A stretch of 64,000 nucleotides of DNA. Source: Cymbomonas tetramitiformis. Its lineage: Eukaryota; Chlorophyta; Pyramimonadophyceae; Pyramimonadales; Pyramimonadaceae. A program made the translations under genes and the position numbers. Positions 12,107 to 22,395 of the stretch are shown here, one piece after another (positions within the stretch are counted from its first letter, which is position 1; each line of letters begins with the position of its first letter). The notes under the pieces were generated by a model. It was not told the DNA's origin, did not search any database, and saw only the letters and a program-made list of their open reading frames with translations. The stretch is taken from the NCBI GenBank assembly GCA_001247695.2, contig LGRX02015614.1, positions 1 to 64,000 on the forward strand, read 5' to 3'.

Positions 12107-12887
12107 AATAATAATATTCCGGCCCCGAAAGGCTCATCTAGGCCAGAGCAGCCTAGGAAGCCGCGGCATGGCAAAACCACGCTGAGCGCTAAAAGGACAT
12201 GCCGGCGGAGAAACAGCACAGGAAGTGGAGGTGGAGCGAGGCTGCATCTGTGGTGGGAGAAAGAGGTGGAAGCGGGGCGGAGGAAGGACGGCGGTGAAGG
12301 GGCGGGGAGGCGGAGGTGAAAGGCGCGGAGTGTGGAGGTGGAGGGGCGGGCTCTGGTAGGAGGGTGGGGCTACCCCTCCTACCAAAGGTGTGGGGGGAGT
12401 GAGTTAGTGGATTTATCCAAGGTACATCGAGAGGAGTGGGCGGTCTGATCTGAAACATTATCAGATGGGCGAGATATTAACAGATTTGCTCTCTCGACGG
12501 CTTCTCACTCTGTGACACCAGCAATACTATTAAGTGTAGTTTTGACGGGGTCATGGTTCAATATTCTGGCATTGCCATTTAGGAAGGCGTCCCGCCTGAT
12601 GCGAGTGTGATGCCTGCACAGCCTTGAAAGCTGCTTAAGGAGTGGCTTCATTCTTCTCCGGTTGACTCTTAGGGTGCTGACCAAAATGCTTCGGGAGGTA
12701 ACCCATCAGAGTAAGTTCTTTTGGCCAAGTAACAGTTCCTGCAAACGGTTTATTGTCCCTGTTCGTGTGGGACGTGCCATAGTGTCCTCCTTAATACTGT
12801 GGTGGATGGGCATTGTGTTGGGCCTCCTGCGGGAGAGGCCACGGACAGAGGCTGTCAGGAATGGCTAGCTTCCTTTCACTGAGGATC
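12107..12887. other. No gene recognised; purine-rich tract
   Basis: The plus strand between about 12180 and 12440 is strongly GA/GGAG-rich, which makes a proline-rich open frame on the minus strand that I read as compositional. Nothing else is identified up to the gap. Confidence 0.4.
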
Positions 12888-13876
12888 NNNNNNNNNNNNN
12901 NNNNNNNNNNNNNNNNNNNNNNNNNNNNNNNNNNNNNNNNNNNNNNNNNNNNNNNNNNNNNNNNNNNNNNNNNNNNNNNNNNNNNNNNNNNNNNNNNNNN
13001 NNNNNNNNNNNNNNNNNNNNNNNNNNNNNNNNNNNNNNNNNNNNNNNNNNNNNNNNNNNNNNNNNNNNNNNNNNNNNNNNNNNNNNNNNNNNNNNNNNNN
13101 NNNNNNNNNNNNNNNNNNNNNNNNNNNNNNNNNNNNNNNNNNNNNNNNNNNNNNNNNNNNNNNNNNNNNNNNNNNNNNNNNNNNNNNNNNNNNNNNNNNN
13201 NNNNNNNNNNNNNNNNNNNNNNNNNNNNNNNNNNNNNNNNNNNNNNNNNNNNNNNNNNNNNNNNNNNNNNNNNNNNNNNNNNNNNNNNNNNNNNNNNNNN
13301 NNNNNNNNNNNNNNNNNNNNNNNNNNNNNNNNNNNNNNNNNNNNNNNNNNNNNNNNNNNNNNNNNNNNNNNNNNNNNNNNNNNNNNNNNNNNNNNNNNNN
13401 NNNNNNNNNNNNNNNNNNNNNNNNNNNNNNNNNNNNNNNNNNNNNNNNNNNNNNNNNNNNNNNNNNNNNNNNNNNNNNNNNNNNNNNNNNNNNNNNNNNN
13501 NNNNNNNNNNNNNNNNNNNNNNNNNNNNNNNNNNNNNNNNNNNNNNNNNNNNNNNNNNNNNNNNNNNNNNNNNNNNNNNNNNNNNNNNNNNNNNNNNNNN
13601 NNNNNNNNNNNNNNNNNNNNNNNNNNNNNNNNNNNNNNNNNNNNNNNNNNNNNNNNNNNNNNNNNNNNNNNNNNNNNNNNNNNNNNNNNNNNNNNNNNNN
13701 NNNNNNNNNNNNNNNNNNNNNNNNNNNNNNNNNNNNNNNNNNNNNNNNNNNNNNNNNNNNNNNNNNNNNNNNNNNNNNNNNNNNNNNNNNNNNNNNNNNN
13801 NNNNNNNNNNNNNNNNNNNNNNNNNNNNNNNNNNNNNNNNNNNNNNNNNNNNNNNNNNNNNNNNNNNNNNNNNNNN
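12888..13876. other. Assembly gap (989 N)
   Basis: A run of 989 undetermined bases. Open frames spanning it are artefacts. Confidence 1.
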
Positions 13877-14278
13877 GCCTTGATGCTCTTGATATTCTTC
13901 GATTCCATTTCGATTCCATTTTAACCTGGCCATACTGGGTTACATCTAGGGCACATGTGCAGTAGTGTTACAACCCCCCTAATACTCTAAATAGCCCTAA
14001 CCACATGTTGAATACTTGGTAAAATTACATCCGGAAGTCTAGGGTCAATATTAGGGCTTAGGTTGTTAACAATGTGCACATACATCAACATTTTTCGGTT
14101 GACAATCACGTCGCCGGTATCAATTGTCGTGCATTTCAAACCTGCGCATGCGATTCGCCTTGCGAAGACCTTTCCGACACTATTTTTAAAAGTTGAGTTA
14201 GGACCGTTATGCAAAAGTTATCGTAGATAAACCTAACTTTTCAAAAACCCAAAATTCCTTTCGCAGATTAGGGGTTAA

Positions 14279-14520
14279 TTGATCAATCAATTGTAATAGT
14301 GAACTTTAAGGATCAATCAATTCTAATATCATGCTAGTTATATCAATCGATTTTGATATCAGGCTATGAGTATCAATCAATTATGATATCAAGCCCAAAG
14401 TATCAATCAATTATGATATCAAGCCCAGAGTATCAATCAGTTCTGATACTAGCCATACAATATCATTCAATTCTAATAGTCTACAACTGATATCAATCAA
14501 TTGTGATATTAGGCTGCCAC
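14279..14520. repeat. About 30-bp tandem repeat with palindromic core
   Basis: Eight or so units carry TATCAATCAATTATGATATCA, itself nearly palindromic, separated by spacers such as AGCCCAGAG. The array lies 3' of the decayed hAT transposase on the minus strand. Confidence 0.75.
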
Positions 14521-14640
14521 GCCAGATAGGCACATTTCGATATACCTTTTGAGCAAGGCTACACTATCCATCACTCCTGATACTAGCAAGTGAACCTACC
14601 TACCTATTTGCACAAATAAAAAAATATACGATATTACAAT

Positions 14641-15742
14641 TTACACAGTGTTCATGCCAGCCATTAGCGAGTGTTCTATTGTGCTTTCACTCGTGCACTT
14701 GCGCAGGTCCCCATGCATATGACCTACAGCAGAGAAAGTCCGCTCTACACCCGCGGTGGAAGCAGGTGTAGCGAGAAACCGTCTGGCCCACTTGGCCATG
14801 ATAGGGAACTCTTTTTTAAGTTCCTTCCACCAAACGAACGAGCAAGTCAACCGCCGCCCCCACACGAGGCAATCCTAAATACTTATTGAACTCGTCTTCT
14901 TTCAGCACATCAACAGAGTCCCAGCCACTAGGGGCCTCAACTTCCACAGTCTAAGCATCCTCATCATCCGAATCTACCAGGAAAGAAGCCACTGTGACTA
15001 CTACTTTGGCATTGCCTTTTCTCTTCTTGACTGCCGGGGCCGGCTCACTAGCGGGAGCAGAAGTCGACTCCGCAGGTTCCCAATTTGTGTCCCAACACTT
15101 GCGAGCCCACTCCACAGCTTTCTCCACTGTACGCTGGCCTACAACAATTCAAACACATCGCCAACATTCAACAAAAACCGGAGTCGCAAGGATCGGCAAG
15201 GCAGCGCTCACACATCTATCACTGCGGGTACCACACGAATAGAAGACTCCAAAAAGGACCCAAGACCTAACGCGAACGCACCTCGCATCCAACGATTGAC
15301 GGAGAGGAATGTGAAGTCCTTGTAACGCGGATCTAGGAAGTAGGTGGCGACACACCAATCTTCCAGTTTACAGTCTCGTAGGCCGTTGAAATATCTCGTG
15401 GAAAAGGTTACTCAAAAACAGTTTCCAAGCATGCACCACCGACTCGTTCGTGATCGTGACAGGCTTTTCCTCAAACTTCAAGGGGGTGGTGGCCTCGGCA
15501 TAGTATGCCACCTACCCCAATATTGGAAGGATGAGACTCGCCGTTGGATATAGAGTACCTTGAAGAAGATCGGTGGCATTCTTCACGTAGGTGAGGAAGT
15601 AGGCGCTCTCCTTCACAATGTCCCATTCCAGTAGGTCAAGGCGGCGATCCCTGTATACACTCCCATCAGGGTTTGGCATCGCAGTGGAGGCATTCACCGG
15701 GTTTTCAACGTCATACAATTGTATGACGACCTGCCACAAATG
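14641..15742 (-). pseudogene. hAT-family transposase, decayed
   Basis: Read on the minus strand, the pieces follow hAT order but in different frames. At 15739-15512 is a segment with DLLQGTLYPTASLILPIL. At about 15500-15370 is TITNESVVHAWKLFLSNLF. At about 15350-15230 is VATYFLDPRYKDFTF, the LDPRYK motif. At 14865-14641 is the C-terminal dimerisation domain (FPIMAKWARRFLATPAS, then GVERTFSAVGH). The stop after LILPILG and the frame changes indicate a pseudogene, although some breaks could be introns. The N-terminal DDE region is not found upstream. It could be a relative of the source of the hAT-like MITE at 17039, but this is not shown. Confidence 0.8.
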
Positions 15743-15949
15743 CCACCTACGTTAGTTTATCTTCGCATGTTCACTCTGCGTGGGGAGTCACACGATAGGG
15801 TATTACCTTCGGTTTGCATGCAAGATAACGCTCAATCAACAAGCGAGGAGGGTTGATGCGAAAGCAAAGCACGTACCTGATATTCCATATACCACGTAGC
15901 TTGCTTACACGCACCACCCCATGTAACACCTTAACTTTATATGGTTCTT

Positions 15950-16070
15950 CGCGACCTCTTGGGGTCGTGTGGAAGTCAAGGTTGGGCATGCCAACCCTGC
16001 TCGGGTTCGAACCCAACCACATCGAAGGCATCTGATGTTTATATATTCATCTATGTGTCTTCAATGTTTA
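15950..16070. repeat. About 110-bp repeated module, copy 1
   Basis: Shares with 19294-19412 the order CCTCTTGRG, GTGTGGAAGTCAARGTTGG, TGCCAAC, then a TTCGAACCCA-like box, ACCACRTCG and a TATGT-TCTTC tail. The GGGTTCGAACCC box resembles a tRNA B box, so a SINE-like origin is possible. No promoter activity can be inferred. Confidence 0.5.
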
Positions 16071-17038
16071 TGCAAAGTGTTGGAAACATTGAGTTGGGAA
16101 CTTAGGATAAGCCTTATGCAGATTTATATTTGGGTTATATGGCGCATTGTTTCCCTCTTGAGAGGAAGCCTTTCTTTTGTCGCGAGGGGTATGTTTTCTG
16201 TCGTGTCGCAAAAAGATCCGATTATACGCAACATTATACAACGACGGTTCGCAGTTTTTTCAAAAAAAATGCTGCAAGGTCCTGCGTTTCCCTTATAGGA
16301 GCGAAACAGGTTTTCCTGGGAAAAGTGGCATCGACATACACGATACTACCAGAACTGTCTCAAGTGTCACGGCGCCGTAACTTTTTTGGGCCCCTTTTTT
16401 ACGGAAACAGTGTGATTTCCCCCGACAGATCGGGAGTAACCGCCCATGTATAATTATGTTGCAGTCCACACCGGTCACCTTTATATGGCTAGCCGGAGAG
16501 TTATATAAATCGATCGAGCATTGCCGCCAATCAGAGACGCACAGAATATTCCTGGGCGTAGTATCGAATTATGGATATTCATGCAGAACTTATCAGCGCG
16601 ACAGATTTCAGATGGCGTATAAAAGATATTTCCGACCGGTCGCGCATAATCGCCAATCAGAGAAGCCATGAGATTAGATAAGCTCCATGAATATGGGTCA
16701 CGCGCGAAATACCATAAGCTGACTGTGCACGTAGAAGGAGCACGTGCTACAGATTTCAGGGTGGCTTACATGAGATATTTTCGACCGATCGCGCGTAACC
16801 GCCAATAAGAAGTGCGAGCACCTGAGATAGGCACCATGAATATGGGACGACAAGGAAAAGGGATCGCACGACAAAAGCGAGATGGTTTGCAGACGCTGGC
16901 TACGCCAATATCAGCGACGCGATCAGTTTCGATTTATATATTGGTAAATTAAAAAAATGCACCACAAAAAGCCGTTAAGTGTGGCGTCGTCGCGACAAAT
17001 GCGATGCGACTGAATACAGGCTTTCGCAACATGCTGAC

Positions 17039-17749
17039 CAAGGGTCGGAATCGATTGTTGGGACAATTATGATTAATCGATTAAACACTATTATCACAAT
17101 TACAATCGATTGCCACTTTCAATAATTACAAACACAATAGGTTATGGACCTTGGAACAATCACAATCGAATCGATTTCTGATGGGTCGCAATCAGGAATC
17201 GAATCGATTGTAGAAAAAAATGAAACACCAATCGAATAGGTTACAATGTTTCATAACACCAAATACAATGGGTTTTCACGATTGGCAAATAACATGATTA
17301 TGAAATTGTCGTTTGTACCACATCCATAACACGATTTCAGATCTTGATTTTGCCGCATCCATGACTAGAAACCGGAAATGCATCGCTAGACCAAAGGCAT
17401 CAAACGGTGAGCCTGTCCGGTATCGATCCGGCGACCTTCTGTCAGCAAGACTATCGCTATACCATTGAGCTTCTGAGGCTTAATACCGGCTGGTGTACGC
17501 GACGATATATAACCGGTTATACAATAGGTTACAACTTCTAACAATTCGGTACACAATAGGTTAGCAACAAACAAGAACACCAATCGAATAGGTTGTGACT
17601 TCTAACAATTAGTAAAAAAATGGGTTGGCAAAAAGTGATAACACTAATCGAATAGGTTTACAATCTAAACAATTAGTTTACAACCGATTGTCAAAATCAC
17701 ACAATTAGTTTGTAAGAGGTTACGATTTGCAAACCGATTCCGACCCTTG
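17039..17749. mobile_element. hAT-like MITE nested in copy A
   Basis: Terminal inverted repeats CAAGGGTCGGAATCG and their complement bound 711 bp. Flanking 8-bp duplications are ATGCTGAC (17031-17038 and 17750-17757), the length typical of hAT. The homologous position in copy B (about 23932-23944) has a single ATGCTGAC on the complementary strand, that is, an intact empty site. The interior repeats CAATCGAATAGGTT and ACAATAGGTTACAA many times and has no coding capacity. Confidence 0.9.
17408..17475 (-). other. Degenerate tRNA-like sequence in the MITE
   Basis: On the minus strand AGCTCAATGGTATAGCGA resembles an A box and CCGGATCGATACCGG forms a TPsiC-like arm. The anticodon stem does not pair well, so this is not a functional tRNA. 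It may be a tRNA-derived fragment or chance. Confidence 0.3.
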
Positions 17750-19293
17750 ATGCTGACATGGCGTGGTATTTGCGACACGGTGCTTTCTTTCGTCGCACAA
17801 AGATTACAGTGTCACAGTTGAATGCCACACCCGCTAGACATGTCGATGTGATTTCCATCCATCGTCCGGTAGACATCAACATGGCAACGCATGTCATGTC
17901 ATGGCGAAATCGGCTCACCGGTGAGACCCACGCGGGCCGCGGCTGGCTGATTTCACATATCCGATATTATCTCGATTTTGGCACATACGTTCATTCTTGA
18001 CGCTTTCGTTTTGCGGCGCACCTCACCCTAATTTCTGCTGTGTCCTGCATTGTCCTGCTGCATGTATTCTTTCCTTGCATACTAACTAATTTCCGGTGAA
18101 ATCGTAACATCCTTGCTGAGTTGCGTTTCGTTGTTCTACAGGTCGCGTTCGTTGTTGCTCTACGTGTGACGCAACATTCGGTTGCTGGCGGCACTTAAAT
18201 TTCTTCGTAGACGGCATTCGTTCTTGTAGGCCGGCTGACGGGATGTGCCGTCGGTTTTCATGTTGTCACAAGCTTTCACTAACTGATATTTTGCAGGAAT
18301 TTACTATTGGTTTTCGAGCGCCTGTTTTGTATTCGTTCTGTTCGTTTCCCCTGCTGTGTGCGGTTTTTTCCGAGGGCGATATCTGCACGGATTGTGCAGC
18401 GTGGTTTCGAGTCCCACCGCTCTCACTGACTTTGCTCTCTGTAATTTTGCAGGATATTCCTGTTTCGCCGCAATGCTGAATGCATGCTTGCCTTCCTGAT
18501 TGCGTGTTTCGCGTGCGTGCTGTTACCCATGGCGTGTGCAACTGGTTATGTCGTTTATCTTATTTCTGACTTGTCTGCGTTTACTGCGTGCAGGTTTATT
18601 TTTCTAATATTTCATGCTCATCGGCGAGACGCATGTTGCCGTGTGGAATTTGTGAAGAGTGTATTTTGAGCTATTTTGCTTATCCGTTCTCGAATGTTTG
18701 TTTACCTGACTGTTTTTATGATTTTTGCAATATTTTTTCACTTCGTTCTGACGTGTTAGCGCTCGCTGTGTGCAGGTATTTCAGTTTTACTTTCATCGCT
18801 GGCGAATTCGGCATGTTGCTGTGCCCATCATCCTGCTTAGCTTTTGTATATCAGAAGTCACTCCTTGATAGGATTTGTTTTGTTCATAGCTGTGACTTCA
18901 CGATTCGAAATAGTATGCACTGCGCTTTTATTGTAAATGTATATGCATAGTAATGTAATGAAAATAGAGTAAAAAATAGAATCATGCTGTGCTAACGTGA
19001 GCGCATTCTCCTGCCGATTGTTAGTTAGTTTGAATATGCCAGCGTGTCAAAATTGTTTCTTCCGTAAACTGTAATATTATGTTATAGTCATAATCTTTTG
19101 TACAACTTTTCTAGATTCTGTCCATAAATATCAGTCTTCTTTTTGTCGCTGCGACAATAATGAGCACCGCACTCACTGTTTGTCGCACTGCGACAACAAT
19201 GAGTACCGCACTCACTTTTGTCGTCCCAGAATATAATTGATATGTCGCATGGTGCGACAAAACAAAAGATCATGCGACAAAAGTGAAGTGCTA

Positions 19294-19412
19294 CCCTCTT
19301 GAGGTGTGGAAGTCAAAGTTGGCGTAGGTTTGCCAACTTCGCTTGGAATCAAACCCAGCCACGTCGTACTATCATATCTTATGTATCTTCTATAGTTTAT
19401 CAATTTTCATAT
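19294..19412. repeat. About 110-bp repeated module, copy 2
   Basis: Second copy of the module at 15950-16070. Its first 10 bp double as the right target duplication of copy A, so copy A landed at the edge of this module. It sits just upstream of the gag-like relic. Confidence 0.5.
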
Positions 19413-19419
19413 GTCACCG

Positions 19420-20448
19420 CTCGAGTCCGTGCCGAGGCGAACAAGCTGCTGTTTTCTACTCTCGAGCTGATTTACGACCCCGTGGCTGGACGCTGGAGGC
19501 TTCCGCCGAGGCCAGCCCGCATGGCGGTAAGCGTGTTCTCCTCGAGACCGCTCGCATGTTACTCGACGCGGGCACACCTTTTCAGGGTACGAGCAACCTT
19601 TTGGGTATCCGTTTCTTGGCCAACGTCAATCCGCACTCCGACAGCATCAACTTCAACGCGGCTCTGGCTTCGACGAAACGGAAGAACACCCTCGACACGG
19701 AGGAAATCAAGGGCCTCTTCATCGACGCTCTCGACAAGGTGTTCTACGCGGCCGTGGTCAACAGGCTTACGCTCACCGACCGCAGCGGGCGGCAGTGGAC
19801 CTCAACACGATACGGCTCTGGACGAGACAGTGCTACGCGAGCAACGTCAGGGCCGGCGTGACGGGCGGCCTCTCCGCAGCGACGCTCACCGTGGACACCG
19901 GGGAGAAGTCCGCTATCGCAGACCTCACCTCCATCATCCTGGACCTTCAGCGGCAAGTGAAGTCTTTGTCCTCCCGTATGGACGACACAAATACTTTCAC
20001 ACCGCGTGGGGCGAAGCCGCGGGGCAAGAAAACACGTTTCGCGGCCAGGGACCTGCCCGCCGGTGGCAACTGGAGCCAGACCCAGCAGAGGAGGCGCGTG
20101 GCCTTTCACAAGGGCACCGGTGAGTTCATGCCTTTCTGCGCCAACGACACGTGTGCTTTGGGGTCGGCGCGGCATTGGCACCGTGACTGCCCGAACGGCG
20201 GGAAGGCGGCAAACAAGAAGGAGTTCGGCTCGCACAGCTTCACAGTATCGGACTTCGAGAACGACATGTACGCTGAGCAGTTTCAGTGCGCTGTGGAGGA
20301 GGGCGACTCCGACATATTCAATGCGCTTTGCTTCTTGGTACTGTACAGTGTAGGACCGTTTTTAAGCAACTTTTTTTTAAGCAACCAACGCTGGAATTCG
20401 CATAAAGTTAAGCAATTTCCAGCCCTTGCAAAAAGGCTGGAATTATAG
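19420..20448 (+). pseudogene. Retroelement gag-like protein, broken
   Basis: Order of segments: VRAEANKLLFSTLE (about 19424-19465), then in another frame KRVLLETARMLLDAGTPFQG to FIDALDKVFYAAVVNRL, then after a frame change near 19780 QRAAVDLNTIRLWTRQCYA to the C-terminus. The same order occurs at 59414-60561, which confirms that these frames belong together. A zinc-knuckle-like C-X4-C-X6-H-X4-C lies in FCANDTCALGSARHWHRDC. The N-terminal third present in the other copy is missing. No protease, reverse transcriptase or integrase follows. The gag-like assignment rests on layout and the knuckle; I cannot assign a retroelement clade. Confidence 0.55.
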
Positions 20449-21121
20449 CTCATCCCGATTAGCAACTCCAACCTTCCGGAAGGATAACACAAAATCACTT
20501 ATTTCGTTTATTTTAGCAATTTCAGCCATCCAGATGTCCATGCTTAAATTGACATTTATGTATGTTTTAGCATTTCAGCCTCGAATCATGAATGTCCCTT
20601 CTTATCGTGTTTAATTAACAAAACTCATAGCGTACACGGGCTAAAATTTAGCATATACACAAGGCGAATTTCAGTGCGCATCAAATGTACCTTGTTATAC
20701 GGCAAGTTATGTATTTGAAAGGTGGAATATTTATATCATATTATTAGATATGCTTTCACCATCTGATTTATGCCGTCTCGCGACTCTGAACCGCTCTGAA
20801 CACATAAGCAATCGCAGCTTGCTGCGCAGGGAGCTGATGTTACGCGATTGGTCATGTTTAAGCAGTTCAATCGGCTGGGTCCTACACACGAATTTCAGGT
20901 TGTTAGATCCATTTGAGCAATATGAAAAACTGAAATCGCTGGAATGCTAGAAATATCGCGATTTTGGAGATAAGGGGGCGGGGGCGCTGGAGGCTGGATC
21001 GAAATGGCTATTGCTTATGAACGGGCCTACACTGCAGGGGGCGAGCCGGCGGAGATGCGCGACAAGGTTTCGGCGTCACCACTGGTGGTGCCCCTTCGGC
21101 ACTCGGTAAGTACGTTGCGTA
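20449..21121. other. No gene recognised
   Basis: AT-rich flank after the gag-like relic, with short open frames only. Confidence 0.4.
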
Positions 21122-21479
21122 CAGTAATCACTCACCGTTAAGGAAAGTCGACGTTAAGAAAGCAGCCAGGGTTTAAGGGGGGGGAGGGGGCTACCCAACT
21201 CGACGAGTATCGCTGGCTGGATTTTCCAACTTATGAAATCGTCTAAAATAAGGAAAGTGGCGTGCTGGCGCCGCAGGCGAAAATTTTGATAATTAAGGGA
21301 TCATCAATGAAAATTTAAGGAAATAGCTGGCTCATTGAACTTTGGCGGCGACCCAATATCCACAGCGTTTCCATAGGACGCTGGCGCTGGGGGGAGGGGA
21401 GGAAGGGGGTAACCCAACTCGATGAGTATCGCTGGTCTGGCCCCGAATCTTTGGTTTTCTTAACGGTGAGTGGTTACTG
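21122..21479. mobile_element. Tc1/mariner-like MITE
   Basis: The 358-bp element has about 25-bp inverted repeats, left CAGTAATCACTCACCGTTAA and right complement CAGTAACCACTCACCGTTAA, flanked by TA dinucleotides (21120-21121 and 21480-21481). The CAGT start and TA target fit Tc1/mariner. Inside, the phrase ACCCAACTCGAYGAGTATCG occurs twice as a direct repeat near the two ends. There is no transposase. Confidence 0.75.
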
Positions 21480-21778
21480 TATTGCCAACCCGTGGACACT
21501 TCCATGAGCGGCTTTCATGTCGGTGGTGCTTCGGACGGCGTGCCTTTCTTCGTCACCGTGGAGGTCGACGGTGTGCATGTGGACACGACGGGACCACCAT
21601 CGCCGCCACCGCATGGCACCCCGACACCGAGATAAATAACGAGATAGCGTTATTTCCATAGTATGATGCCCGCGGCGACTATATTTGCGATTACTATACG
21701 GTGTCGTATACATATCACATGTCCGCAACTTTCCTCCGTTTCGCATTTTAAAATTCCATCGCATGCAAAATATAGCCG

Positions 21779-22159
21779 TTGGTCACTATTAACCTTGGAG
21801 GCTATATTCTGAGACTGTCGCACAATGGGATCATGCGGTACTGGCTGCGAAACCACCACGGAACCCGGTATCGGCAGGAGACGCAAGGCTTCTGCCGCTA
21901 CCGCGTGGTTCCGCTACCACCGGCTCTGCAAGACCCTGATCTACCCGTGTCTGAATCACCGCCATATTCACCCCCGCCCTACACGTCCGACGAGGAGGAG
22001 GAGACCTCAACCGACGATTTCGACATCGAGAACCCCTCAATTTCTCCCCCGAGAGATGTTCCGGCAGCTCCGCAGCTTCCTTTTGGCTGTCCCATGGACA
22101 TGGTTCGTGCTGGACCGACTATACCACCGCCTGTAAGTGGCTCGAGGAGTTTGGCATGA
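21779..22159 (+). CDS. Hypothetical acidic, PPxY-containing open frame
   Basis: An uninterrupted frame of 126 codons has a hydrophobic start (INLGGYILRLSHNGIMRYW) and then a proline- and acid-rich segment with SPPYSPPPYTSDEEEE. The PPxY repeats could bind WW domains if the frame is expressed. No family is recognised. It sits between a MITE and transposon copy B, so it may be part of an unidentified element or chance. Confidence 0.25.
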   Translation: MVTINLGGYILRLSHNGIMRYWLRNHHGTRYRQETQGFCRYRVVPLPPALQDPDLPVSESPPYSPPPYTSDEEEETSTDDFDIENPSISPPRDVPAAPQLPFGCPMDMVRAGPTIPPPVSGSRSLA

Positions 22160-22395
22160 CGGGCCTGCACAGTATATTTGTATCTTGCTGCATGTGCAGA
22201 GGGAGCCCCAAAGATGGGCTAGTTTAAAGTTTATAGATGTATAATCTGAACACTGCAGTAGAAAGCGGTGGCTGAGGCTGCTGTACTGTGACAGTTCTGG
22301 GAACCGTCCTGCCTATATGGACAGGCCTTCCCCTGAGCATCCCGTTTCCACCAAAGCAGGTGTTTGTTTTCAGTTCGGCCTGACTGGCCGGTCGG

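Larger units (their letters stand above)
16163..19293 (+). mobile_element. TTTTGTCGC-ended transposon, copy A
   Basis: It is flanked by identical 10-bp direct repeats CCCTCTTGAG (16153-16162 and 19294-19303). The left end AGGAAGCCTTTCTTTTGTCGC and right end GCGACAAAAGTGAAGTGCTA share an imperfect inverted TTTTGTCGC terminus. Subterminal regions are studded with GTCGC/GCGAC motifs. Removing the nested 711-bp insert and its 8-bp duplication leaves 2412 bp, against 2411 bp for copy B in the opposite orientation. The 9-10 bp duplication suggests a Mutator-like superfamily. No open frame resembles a transposase; a 71-codon frame (16456-16671) is conserved in copy B, but simple sequence identity explains that. 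Internal phrases ending TTTTGCAG or GTGTGCAG recur. Confidence 0.85.

Noticed and set aside
10070..12132. CCCCGAAAGG on both sides of the 2-kb element as a target duplication
   Set aside because: The two copies lie at different distances from the inverted ends, so they do not abut the element.
12791..13933. Four open frames of about 350-380 codons spanning the N run
   Set aside because: They consist almost wholly of undetermined bases.
15967..16025. Possible tRNA around GGGTTCGAACCC
   Set aside because: No cloverleaf can be drawn; only a B-box-like palindrome is present.
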